64,000 nt of DNA from Agreia sp. VKM Ac-1783 (GTDB lineage: Bacteria > Actinomycetota > Actinomycetes > Actinomycetales > Microbacteriaceae): NCBI RefSeq assembly GCF_900177765.1, contig NZ_FXWI01000001.1:558001-622000 (forward strand), given 5' to 3'. Of this stretch, positions 57,495 through 64,000 are shown piece by piece (position 1 is the stretch's first letter; each line of letters begins with the position of its first letter). Both the position numbers and the translations under genes were made by a program. The notes below the pieces were generated by a model. It saw only the letters and a program-made list of their open reading frames with translations. It did not search any database and had not been told where the DNA came from.

Positions 57495-58565
57495 ATGTCG
57501 CGCACCATCAGACTCGCCGTTATTCCCGGAGACGGTATCGGCCCCGAGGTCGTCGCCGAGGCAGTGAAGGTGCTCGACGCCGTGGCGCCGTCCGCCGGCC
57601 TCACCGTCGAGAAGACCGAGTTCTCGCTGGGGGCCGCCCGTTTTCTCGACACCGGCGACGTGCTGACCGACGACGATCTCGCATCCATCTCGTCGCACGA
57701 CGCCATTCTGCTCGGCGCCGTCGGGGGAGTGCCGGGAGACCCGCGCCTCGCGAATGCCAACATCGAGCGGGGCCTGCTGCTGAAGCTGCGCTTCACACTC
57801 GATCACTACGTGAATCTGCGACCCACCACGATCTACCCCGGCGTCGACAGTCCGCTGTCGAACCCGGGCGAGGTCGACTTCGTCGTCGTGCGCGAGGGCA
57901 CCGAGGGGCCCTATGTGGGCAACGGCGGAGCGATCCGCGTCGGCACACCCCACGAGATCGCGAACGAGGTGTCGATCAACACGGCGTACGGGGTCGAGCG
58001 AGTGGTGCGCTTTGCCTTCGAGCTGGCTCAGTCGCGCCTCGCCAAGAAGCTGACCCTGGTGCACAAGACCAACGTGCTGACCTTCGCCGGGGGCATCTGG
58101 CGTCGACTCGTCGACACGGTCGGCGCCGAGTACCCCGAGGTCGCGGTCGACTACCTGCACGTCGACGCCGCAACGATCTTCCTCGTCACCGATCCTGCTA
58201 GATTTGACGTCATCGTCACAGACAACCTCTTCGGCGATATCCTCACCGATCTGGCCGGCGCAATCAGCGGCGGAATCGGCCTGGCAGCCTCGGGCAACAT
58301 CAACCCCGACGGAGCCTTCCCCAGCATGTTCGAGCCGGTCCACGGATCCGCGCCCGACATCGCCGGCAAGCAGATCGCCGACCCCACGGCCGCGATCCTG
58401 TCGGTGGCACTGCTCCTCGATCACCTCGGGGTTCCGGATGCCGCGGGCACGGTCCGCGACGCCGTGACGGCCGACATCGCGACCAGGCAGGCAGACCGCC
58501 CGCGCACGACGAGTGCCGTGGGCGACGCCATCCGCGACGCGGTCGCCGTATCGCTCGCCCGCTGA
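57495..58565 (+). CDS. leuB: 3-isopropylmalate dehydrogenase
   Basis: A 356-residue NAD-dependent decarboxylating dehydrogenase of leucine synthesis. It opens with [14 protein letters not shown]; substrate-binding arginines lie in the [16 protein letters not shown] region and the Mg-binding aspartates in [36 protein letters not shown] follows. Length fits the family. ilvE follows after 30 nt, so the two are likely in one operon. Confidence 0.95.
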   Translation: MSRTIRLAVIPGDGIGPEVVAEAVKVLDAVAPSAGLTVEKTEFSLGAARFLDTGDVLTDDDLASISSHDAILLGAVGGVPGDPRLANANIERGLLLKLRFTLDHYVNLRPTTIYPGVDSPLSNPGEVDFVVVREGTEGPYVGNGGAIRVGTPHEIANEVSINTAYGVERVVRFAFELAQSRLAKKLTLVHKTNVLTFAGGIWRRLVDTVGAEYPEVAVDYLHVDAATIFLVTDPARFDVIVTDNLFGDILTDLAGAISGGIGLAASGNINPDGAFPSMFEPVHGSAPDIAGKQIADPTAAILSVALLLDHLGVPDAAGTVRDAVTADIATRQADRPRTTSAVGDAIRDAVAVSLAR

Positions 58566-58595
58566 CACCGAACCTTTTCGACTAAGGAACCCGCA

Positions 58596-59702
58596 ATGAC
58601 CGATCTCGACAGCACCTTCCCGCTCACGTTCACCCTCACGCCCTCCGAGGCGGTGCGCGCCGAGGGTGAGCGCGAAGCGATCCTCGCGGATCCCGGCTTC
58701 GGCAAGCACTTCACCGACCACATGGTGAAGATCGACTGGACCCTGGCCGACGGCTGGCACGACGCGGCCGTCGTTCCGTACGGTCCGCTGCTGCTCGACC
58801 CCGCGGCAAGCGTTCTGCACTACGCCCAGGAGATCTTCGAGGGGCTCAAGGCCTACCGTCACGCTGACGGGTCGATCTGGACATTCCGTCCGGAGAAGAA
58901 CGCCGAGCGCCTGCAGCGCTCCGCGCGCCGACTGGCCCTGCCCGAACTCTCGACCGACGACTTCGTCGAGTCGCTCAAGCAGCTGATCGCGGCCGACGGC
59001 GCGTGGGTGCCCGAGGGCGGCGAGACGAGCCTCTACATCCGGCCGTTCATGTTCGCCAACGAGAGCTTCCTCGGTGTGCGCAGCGCCCAGAAGGTCGGGT
59101 ACTACGTGATCGCGAGTCCCGCTGGCGCGTACTTCCCCGGCGGAGTCACGCCGGTATCGATCTGGCTGTCGACCGACTACGCGCGTGCCGGTCGCGGCGG
59201 CACGGGCGCTGCGAAGACGGGCGGCAACTATGCCTCGTCACTGCTTCCTCAAGAGGAGGCCTACGCCAACGGCTGTGCGCAGGTGCTGTTCCTCGACTCG
59301 TCAGAAGGAAAGTACCTCGAGGAGCTCGGCGGCATGAACGTCTTCCTCGTGAAGAAGGACGGCACGCTGGTGACTCCCGAGTCGTCGAGCATCCTCGACG
59401 GCGTCACGCGTGACAGCATCATCGAACTGGCGAAGGCCCGCGGCCACAAGGTGGAGCACCGCAAGGTGACCCTCGACGAGTGGCGCGACGGAGTCGCATC
59501 CGGCGATGTGGTCGAGGTCTTCGCCTGCGGTACCGCCGCCGTCGTCACTCCGATCGCCGCGCTGAAGGGCGACGGCTTCGTGGTCGGCGACCCGGATGCC
59601 CCGGCCGGCGAACTCACGATGTCGCTGCGTCAGGAGCTCACCGACATCCAGTACGGTCGCATCCCCGATGTCAACGGCTGGCTGACCCGCCTCGACGCGT
59701 AG
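58596..59702 (+). CDS. ilvE: Branched-chain amino acid aminotransferase
   Basis: A 368-residue fold-type IV PLP enzyme that makes Leu, Ile and Val from their keto acids. The PLP lysine is Lys207 in TGAAKTGGNYASSLLPQ, and IFEGLKAYRHADG and YIRPFMFANESFLGV are typical of the actinobacterial type II BCAT. The gene follows leuB closely. It is followed by a palindromic element and tandem repeats. Confidence 0.96.
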   Translation: MTDLDSTFPLTFTLTPSEAVRAEGEREAILADPGFGKHFTDHMVKIDWTLADGWHDAAVVPYGPLLLDPAASVLHYAQEIFEGLKAYRHADGSIWTFRPEKNAERLQRSARRLALPELSTDDFVESLKQLIAADGAWVPEGGETSLYIRPFMFANESFLGVRSAQKVGYYVIASPAGAYFPGGVTPVSIWLSTDYARAGRGGTGAAKTGGNYASSLLPQEEAYANGCAQVLFLDSSEGKYLEELGGMNVFLVKKDGTLVTPESSSILDGVTRDSIIELAKARGHKVEHRKVTLDEWRDGVASGDVVEVFACGTAAVVTPIAALKGDGFVVGDPDAPAGELTMSLRQELTDIQYGRIPDVNGWLTRLDA

Positions 59703-59707
59703 GGCCA

Positions 59708-59797
59708 CCGCGCTGGTCGAGTAGCGAGGAACGAGCGTATCGAGACCACCGTCGGGTGATCTCGATACGGCCGCAAGCGGCCTACTCGATCAGCGCA
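59708..59797. repeat. Large palindromic element after ilvE
   Basis: The left arm CGCGCTGGTCGAGTAG...CGTATCGAGACCACC and the right arm GGTGATCTCGATACGG...CTACTCGATCAGCGCA form a long inverted repeat. It has the same core sequence as the elements at 2728, 43349 and 49062. Confidence 0.75.
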
Positions 59798-59873
59798 CAG
59801 TCTTACGGCCGCGGGCGGCCTACTCGATCAGCGCACAGTCTTACGGCCGCGGGCGGCCTACTCGATCAGCGCA
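59767..59873. repeat. Tandem array of 38-bp units (three copies)
   Basis: Units start at 59767, 59805 and 59843. Each reads ACGGCCGC-NN-GCGGCCTACT followed by CGATCAGCGCACAGTCTT; the last copy is shorter. Each unit has its own hairpin GGCCGC/GCGGCC and the CTACTCGATCAGCG arm. The array ends 5 nt before the stop of the small minus-strand gene. Confidence 0.9.
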
Positions 59874-59878
59874 AGGGG

Positions 59879-60115
59879 CTACTCGCGCTCGCGGTCGTCG
59901 GCCATCTCGAGGTAGCCGCTGAGCGCCGCGATGAATTCGTGGCTCGGAACGTGGCTCGGGTCTGCCTGGACCTTGACGTATTCGGCCTGCAACTCGTCGA
60001 TGGCCTGGTCGATCTCGAGCACGGCGAGGGCGTTGCGCTGCTCGTTGTCGAGGCTCACGAGGAATCCGATCGCGCGGTCGATGTCGGCCGCTCCGCCGAA
60101 GGAATAGTCGGACAT
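59879..60115 (-). CDS. Small acidic hypothetical protein, 78 aa
   Basis: A short soluble protein beginning MSDYSFGGAADIDRAIG, then LVSLDNEQRNALAVLEIDQA and a helical acidic end. No family recognised. GAGGAG lies 8 nt before the ATG at 60115, which supports this start over the longer open frame. It is divergent from the FAH gene. Its helical, acidic character would suit a small binding partner, but nothing specific can be said. Confidence 0.6.
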   Translation of the reverse strand: MSDYSFGGAADIDRAIGFLVSLDNEQRNALAVLEIDQAIDELQAEYVKVQADPSHVPSHEFIAALSGYLEMADDRERE

Positions 60116-60187
60116 GGTTGTGCTCCTCGAGGCTTGCTCCGTGATGGGCGAGGAGTTGCTCGCCCCTCGATAGCGTAGCGTTCGGAC

Positions 60188-60193
60188 TAGGCT
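60188..60193 (+). promoter_or_regulatory. -10 box of the FAH gene
   Basis: TAGGCT ends 7 nt before the GTG at 60201. No ribosome site lies between, so the mRNA is probably leaderless. Confidence 0.5.
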
Positions 60194-60200
60194 CGGAAGC

Positions 60201-60974
60201 GTGAAAATTGCGCGCTTTACGGTCAGCGGGGGAGAGCCCCGGTTCGGAATCGTCGATGAGACGGAGATCGTCGTTCTCGTCGGCGATCCCATGTTCGTGG
60301 GCTACGAGACCACCGAGGAGCGTGTACCGCTCGATGCGAACGTCAAGCTGCTCGCGCCGGTCATCCCGCGCTCGAAGGTCGTCGCCGTGGGCAAGAACTA
60401 CGCCGAGCACGCGGCCGAGATGGGCGGCGAGGCGCCGACCACACCCCTCATCTTCCTGAAACCGAACACCTCCGTGATCGGCCCGGGCGACGCCATCCAG
60501 TTGCCGCGCGAGAGTTCGCAGGTCGAACACGAGGGCGAGCTCGCCATCGTGATCGGCAGCATCGCCCGCGATGTGAAGAAAGAGGACTACGCCGACGTGG
60601 TCTTCGGGTACACGATCGCGAACGACGTGACGGCGCGCGACATCCAGAAGGCCGATGGCCAGTGGGCCCGCGCCAAGGGCTACGACACGTTCTGCCCGCT
60701 CGGCCCGGTCATTGAGACCGAGTTCGACTTCTCGGATGCCGCGATCGAGGTGCGCGTCGACGGCGAGCTGCGTCAGAGCGGCAACACGAACCAGATGATC
60801 CACTCGATTCCCGAGATCATCGCCTTCGCGTCGAGCGTCTGGACCCTGCTGCCGGGCGACGTAATTCTCACGGGAACGCCAGCGGGAGTCGGTCCGTTCG
60901 TCGACGGTCAGAAGGTCGAGGTCTCGATCGCGGGTCTGGGTCTCTTGAGCAACCCGGCGAAGAACCGAGCCTGA
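60201..60974 (+). CDS. Fumarylacetoacetate hydrolase family protein
   Basis: A 257-residue protein of the FAH/2-keto-pentenoate hydratase fold. Metal ligands are in VEHEGELAIVIG (the two Glu) and YTIANDVTARDIQ (Asp); GKNYAEHAAEMG and GTPAGVGPFVDGQ are typical. Such enzymes cleave or decarboxylate beta-diketo acids or isomerise homoprotocatechuate products. No catabolic partner is beside it; placed before gltX, as in several Microbacteriaceae, it looks like a housekeeping gene of the FAHD1 (oxaloacetate decarboxylase) kind, which is inference. Confidence 0.88.
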   Translation: MKIARFTVSGGEPRFGIVDETEIVVLVGDPMFVGYETTEERVPLDANVKLLAPVIPRSKVVAVGKNYAEHAAEMGGEAPTTPLIFLKPNTSVIGPGDAIQLPRESSQVEHEGELAIVIGSIARDVKKEDYADVVFGYTIANDVTARDIQKADGQWARAKGYDTFCPLGPVIETEFDFSDAAIEVRVDGELRQSGNTNQMIHSIPEIIAFASSVWTLLPGDVILTGTPAGVGPFVDGQKVEVSIAGLGLLSNPAKNRA

Positions 60975-60987
60975 TCGTCGCATCCCT

Positions 60988-61072
60988 CTTCGCGGATGAG
61001 GAAACTCTCGCAACACGCCGGTTACGTGACCGAGCCATACGGGGTGTCGCAGGTTTTTCCTCATCCGCGAAG
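60988..61072. repeat. 85-nt hairpin with perfect 17-bp arms
   Basis: CTTCGCGGATGAGGAAA (60988-61004) is exactly inverted at 61056-61072. The inner parts CTCTCGCAACACGCC and GGGGTGTCGCAGG also pair with a few mismatches, so nearly the whole element can fold. It begins 14 nt after the FAH stop and ends 16 nt before the gltX -10 box. Confidence 0.8.
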
Positions 61073-61088
61073 GAGCGGGCATGATCGG

Positions 61089-61094
61089 TAGGAT
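61089..61094 (+). promoter_or_regulatory. -10 box of gltX
   Basis: TAGGAT ends 9 nt before the ATG at 61104. GAGGAGG also precedes that ATG but by only one base, too near to act as a ribosome site. Confidence 0.4.
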
Positions 61095-61103
61095 TGAGGA
61101 GGT

Positions 61104-62621
61104 ATGTCGAATCCCTCCTTGCACCCTGTGTCCACCGCCTCTGGCGCCGACGTTCGCGTTCGGTTCTGCCCGTCGCCCACCGGTACGCCGCACGTCGGCC
61201 TGATCCGCACCGCCCTGTTCAACTGGGCGTACGCCAGGCACACCGGCGGCAAGCTCGTCTTCCGCATCGAAGACACCGACGCGGCGCGCGACTCGGAGGA
61301 GAGCTACGGCCAGCTGCTCGACGCGCTGCGCTGGCTTCGCCTCGACTGGGACGAGGGCATCGACGTCGGCGGCCCCGACGCGCCCTACCGTCAGTCGGAG
61401 CGCACGGACATCTACCTCGAGGTCATCGAGAAGCTCAAGGCCTCTGGCCACCTCTACGAGAGCTTCTCGACCGCCGAAGAGATCGACGCGCGCAACGAGG
61501 CCGCAGGCCGCGCCAAGCAGCTCGGATACGACAACTTCGACCGCACGCTCACCGACGAGCAGCGCGCCGCGTTCAAGGCCGAGGGGCGCCAGCCCGCACT
61601 GCGCCTGCGCGTTCCCGACACCGAGCTGAGCTTCACCGACCTGGTTCGTGGAGACATCACGTTCCCCGAGGGCTCGTTCACCGACTTCGTGGTCGTGCGG
61701 CCCAACGGCGCACCCCTCTACACGCTGGTGAACCCGGTCGACGACGCGCTGATGCACATCACGCACGTTCTTCGCGGAGAAGACCTGCTCTCGTCGACAC
61801 CCCGGCAGATCGCGCTCTATCACGCGCTCATCGACATCGGCGTGGCCGAGTGGGTGCCGCAGTTCGGCCATCTGCCCTACGTCATGGGCGACGGAAACAA
61901 GAAGCTGTCTAAGCGCGACCCCGAGTCCAATCTGTTCCACCACCGTGATCGCGGCTTCATTCCCGAGGGCCTGGTCAACTACCTCGCGCTGCTCGGCTGG
62001 TCGCTCACCCACGACCGCGATGTCTTCTCGATCGACGAGATGGTCGCGGCGTTCGACGTGAAAGACGTCAATCCGAACCCCGCGCGCTTCGACCTGAAGA
62101 AGGCGGAGTCGATCAACGGCGACCACATCCGCATGCTCGCCAGCGTCGATTTCGCGGCCCGCACGATTCCTTATCTCGTGCGCGACGGCATCCTGACCGA
62201 GCCTCTCGACGATGACCAGGAGCAGCTGCTGCTGAAGGCCGCGCCGCTGGTTCAGGAGCGCATGGCGCTGCTCGGTGAAGCGCCGGCCATGCTCGGCTTC
62301 CTGTTCCGTCCGGGCACCGAGCTCGAATACCAGCCGGATGCCCTGGCCAGCCTTCCCGAGAACACCGGGCTCGTGCTGAGTGCGGCGCTGAACGCTCTCG
62401 AACTGGTCGAGGAGAGCAACTGGAACGCCGCCGAGATCCAGGCTGCACTGCAGGCGGCGCTGATCGACGGCCTCTCGCTCAAGCCGCGCGTGGCCTACGG
62501 GCCCCTTCGTGTCGCCGCCTCGGGACGCAAGATCTCGCCGCCCCTTTTCGAATCGTTCGAGCTGCTCGGCAAGGCCGAGTCGATCGCGCGCATAGACCGC
62601 CTCTCGAGTCGGCTGGCCTAG
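61104..62621 (+). CDS. gltX: Glutamyl-tRNA synthetase
   Basis: A 505-residue class I synthetase. The HIGH motif is in [19 protein letters not shown] and the KMSKS motif in [10 protein letters not shown]. Actinobacteria lack GlnRS, so this enzyme most likely charges both tRNA-Glu and tRNA-Gln, with GatCAB correcting the latter; a tRNA-Gln gene lies 1.1 kb downstream. The start is uncertain: ATG 61104 is best matched by a leaderless message, while GTG 61128 would give a more usual N-terminus but has no ribosome site. Confidence 0.95.
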   Translation: MSNPSLHPVSTASGADVRVRFCPSPTGTPHVGLIRTALFNWAYARHTGGKLVFRIEDTDAARDSEESYGQLLDALRWLRLDWDEGIDVGGPDAPYRQSERTDIYLEVIEKLKASGHLYESFSTAEEIDARNEAAGRAKQLGYDNFDRTLTDEQRAAFKAEGRQPALRLRVPDTELSFTDLVRGDITFPEGSFTDFVVVRPNGAPLYTLVNPVDDALMHITHVLRGEDLLSSTPRQIALYHALIDIGVAEWVPQFGHLPYVMGDGNKKLSKRDPESNLFHHRDRGFIPEGLVNYLALLGWSLTHDRDVFSIDEMVAAFDVKDVNPNPARFDLKKAESINGDHIRMLASVDFAARTIPYLVRDGILTEPLDDDQEQLLLKAAPLVQERMALLGEAPAMLGFLFRPGTELEYQPDALASLPENTGLVLSAALNALELVEESNWNAAEIQAALQAALIDGLSLKPRVAYGPLRVAASGRKISPPLFESFELLGKAESIARIDRLSSRLA

Positions 62622-62624
62622 CCC

Positions 62625-63614
62625 ATGATCGAGATCTCGCGGCCTAAAGCTGTAGCGCCTGTCGAAGGGCACATCGACTGCGTGATCATCGGAGCGGGAC
62701 CGGCGGGTATGTCAGCCGGGCTCAACCTCGTGCGCGCACGCCGCACGGTTCTGCTCATCGACAGCAATCGACCCCGTCACTCGGCGACCCTCAAGAGCCA
62801 CGGTTTTCTCACGCGCGACGGCGTCTCGCCGCTCGAGCTGCGCAAGACGGGCCGGGCCGAGTTCGAGTCCTACCCCATGGCGTCGTTCCAGCAGGCGCTG
62901 GTCACGAGCGTCGCGGTGTCGGATGCGGCGGGCACGCCCGCGGAAGAGTTGAGAGGCCGACCCGAGTACCGGGTGCAGGCGTCTGCGATCCGAGGGGGCG
63001 GATCGGTCGACGTCACCGCGTCGGCCGTGCTGATCGCCTCCGGTCTCAGCGAGACGCTTCCTGCGCTGCCCAGCGTTCGCGCCTATTACGGATCGAGCCT
63101 GCACAGCTGCGTGGAGTGCGACGGCTTCGAGAAGAGCGACGAGCCGCTCGCTCTGATCGGCGAGAGCGACGATCTGGCCGAGCGTGCGCTGCTGATCTCG
63201 CAGTGGTCGAGCGATCTCATCGTGTTCACCAACGGAGTCGGAACCGTCTCTGAAGCCGACGAGGCGGCCCTGGCCGCGCGCGGCATCCGGGTGGAGCGGC
63301 GCGTCATCGCCGACGTCGTGGGCGACCGTAACGGGCTCACGGGGGTGCAGCTGGCCGACGGCGAGGTGATTCCGCGCACGGGCGGCTTCATCCGGCCTCT
63401 GTGGGAGACGAAGCTGGAGTACGCGTCGACGCTGCAGATTCCTGAGACGGCCGACGGGTGGATCGAGGCCGACGCCGACGGACGCACTGCTGTGGCCGGG
63501 ATCTACGCGGCGGGCGACGTGGTTCCTCCGGGGCCGCACCAGCTGATCGTGGCGGCCGGCGAGGGCGCGCGCGCCGCGGCCGTGATCAACCGCTACCTGA
63601 TCGGATCGCTGTAG
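62625..63614 (+). CDS. Thioredoxin-reductase-like flavoprotein with degenerate NADPH site
   Basis: A 329-residue FAD protein. The FAD motif CVIIGAGPAGMSAGLNLVRA and the late AVAGIYAAGDVVPP are those of the TrxR family, and a CxxC pair is kept in HSCVECDGFE. The second nucleotide site, however, reads LALIGESDDLAERALLISQW instead of the GGGDSAxEEA pattern and lacks the basic HRR region after it. It may thus use another electron partner, as GliT-type dithiol oxidases and ferredoxin-dependent relatives do. It starts 3 nt after gltX. Confidence 0.8.
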   Translation: MIEISRPKAVAPVEGHIDCVIIGAGPAGMSAGLNLVRARRTVLLIDSNRPRHSATLKSHGFLTRDGVSPLELRKTGRAEFESYPMASFQQALVTSVAVSDAAGTPAEELRGRPEYRVQASAIRGGGSVDVTASAVLIASGLSETLPALPSVRAYYGSSLHSCVECDGFEKSDEPLALIGESDDLAERALLISQWSSDLIVFTNGVGTVSEADEAALAARGIRVERRVIADVVGDRNGLTGVQLADGEVIPRTGGFIRPLWETKLEYASTLQIPETADGWIEADADGRTAVAGIYAAGDVVPPGPHQLIVAAGEGARAAAVINRYLIGSL

Positions 63615-63621
63615 GGCGGCT

Positions 63622-63644
63622 CGTTCCCTGAGCTCGTCGAAGGG
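63622..63644. repeat. Second copy of TTCCCTGAGCNNGTCGAAGGG
   Basis: TTCCCTGAGC-TC-GTCGAAGGG lies 7 nt after the flavoprotein stop, followed by an inverted part (GTCGACAAGCTCGACGAACG). It matches the copy at 2685 after secA in sequence and position. Confidence 0.6.
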
Positions 63645-63745
63645 TATCCGTGTCGACAAGCTCGACGAACGAATCGGCTCGGTTTGAGTGCTGCCCCTGC
63701 GTAGGCTAGTGTTGACTCTCGGTCAGGGCTTCGGTTCTGATGCGG

Positions 63746-63817
63746 TGGGGTATGGTGTAATTGGCAACACGGAAGATTCTGATTCTTTTGTTCTTGGTTC
63801 GAGTCCAGGTACCCCAG
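63746..63817 (+). tRNA. tRNA-Gln (anticodon CTG)
   Basis: A 72-nt cloverleaf: acceptor TGGGGTA/TACCCCA, D arm TGGTGTAATTGGCAACA, anticodon stem GAAGA/TCTTT with loop TTCTGAT (anticodon CTG), T arm around GGTTCGAGTCC. The discriminator is G. Its nearness to gltX fits indirect Gln-tRNA synthesis. Confidence 0.95.
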
Positions 63818-63823
63818 CAGTAG

Positions 63824-63863
63824 AGGCCCGCAGTTCACACGAACTGGTCGGGCCTTTTTTGTT
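63824..63863 (+). terminator. Terminator after tRNA-Gln
   Basis: AGGCCCG with an inner CAGTTC/GAACTG stem pairs with CGGGCCT, followed by TTTTTTGTT; a textbook intrinsic terminator. Confidence 0.85.
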
Positions 63864-63902
63864 GGACTCGTTGCCTCGACGTGCGAGAGACGGATACACG
63901 AC

Positions 63903-64000
63903 GTGGACGGGTACGCGAGGCCGAAGCTCCTGACATCAGCTCCTTCTGACGTCGTCGACTACGTTTGCGAGACCGTGGGCGGTCGCATCCTTCGCGAAGA
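63903..64000 (+). CDS. Possible start of a regulator gene, cut by window edge
   Basis: From GTG 63903 the frame stays open to the end and encodes about 32 residues, including SAPSDVVDYVCETVGGRILR. This recalls the first helix of GntR-family winged-helix domains, but the sample is too short to be sure. No ribosome site or good -10 is evident. Confidence 0.3.
   Translation, partial: MDGYARPKLLTSAPSDVVDYVCETVGGRILRE

Noticed and set aside
59841-62672. 943-codon minus-strand frame opposite FAH and gltX
   Set aside because: It covers three convincing genes on the other strand, contains the palindromic DNA and shows no known motif.
63688-63933. 81-codon plus-strand frame across tRNA-Gln
   Set aside because: It reads through the tRNA and its terminator, so it cannot be a normal gene.

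Overview
The window is a dense, GC-rich chromosomal segment of a high-GC Gram-positive bacterium, most likely a member of the Microbacteriaceae (Actinomycetota). The signs are a WhiB1-type regulator next to a PdtaS-type kinase, an Rv3235-like gene next to secA, class GntR/TetR/NarL regulators, frequent GTG starts, ATGA/GTGA gene overlaps, and many genes whose start codon lies only 6-7 nt after a TANNNT box, as in leaderless mRNAs. It looks like core chromosome with a few accessory islands. I see no phage, transposase, plasmid or CRISPR signal.

Layout. 1-10 kb: 3' part of secA, an Rv3235-like gene, a small unknown/HTH/SAF/CpaE-like group, pdtaS-whiB1, a membrane protein, DUF2200, a bacterioferritin-comigratory peroxiredoxin and tRNA-Lys(CTT). 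10-17 kb: a proline-rich anchored protein, two alpha/beta hydrolases, an ArfB-like ribosome rescue factor, a GH15 glycosidase and a G6PDH. 17.1-23.5 kb (minus strand): five genes joined by 4-8 nt overlaps, encoding a MoxR-type AAA+ ATPase, an unknown protein, a metallopeptidase/VWA fusion, a second unknown protein and a PaaK/LuxE-like adenylate-forming enzyme; this is the best candidate for an undescribed system. 23.6-29.1 kb: an RND exporter with a coiled-coil insertion, translationally coupled to a NarL-type two-component system.

29.6-36.4 kb: an amine-utilisation locus (ethanolamine-type permease, glutamine-synthetase-like gamma-glutamyl-amine ligase, PuuD-like hydrolase, aldehyde dehydrogenase, SDR, FadR-type regulator). 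36.8-39.2 kb: trehalose synthesis (otsA, otsB). 39.2-49 kb: branched-chain amino acid genes ilvD, ilvB, ilvN, ilvC, several small membrane/DUF genes and serA; leuB and ilvE follow at 57.5-59.7 kb, so five steps of Ile/Val/Leu synthesis lie close together. 49.2-57.4 kb: a TetR/MFS drug-efflux pair with a clear operator, then a nucleobase-type catabolic island (NCS1 permease, yeast-type cytosine deaminase, flavin monooxygenase, adenosine-deaminase-like enzyme) next to an SDR/TetR pair with two TGGACC-type operators. 59.9-64 kb: a small protein, an FAH-family hydrolase, gltX, a thioredoxin-reductase-like flavoprotein without a usual NADPH site, tRNA-Gln(CTG), and the start of a possible regulator at the edge.

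Non-coding structure. A family of palindromic elements built on CGCTGGTCGAGTAG / CTACTCGATCAGCG sits just downstream of secA, ilvN, serA and ilvE, twice expanded into tandem arrays (30 bp x 4 and 38 bp x 3). A separate 85-nt hairpin with perfect 17-bp arms lies after the FAH gene. All family assignments are from reading protein motifs without database searches.
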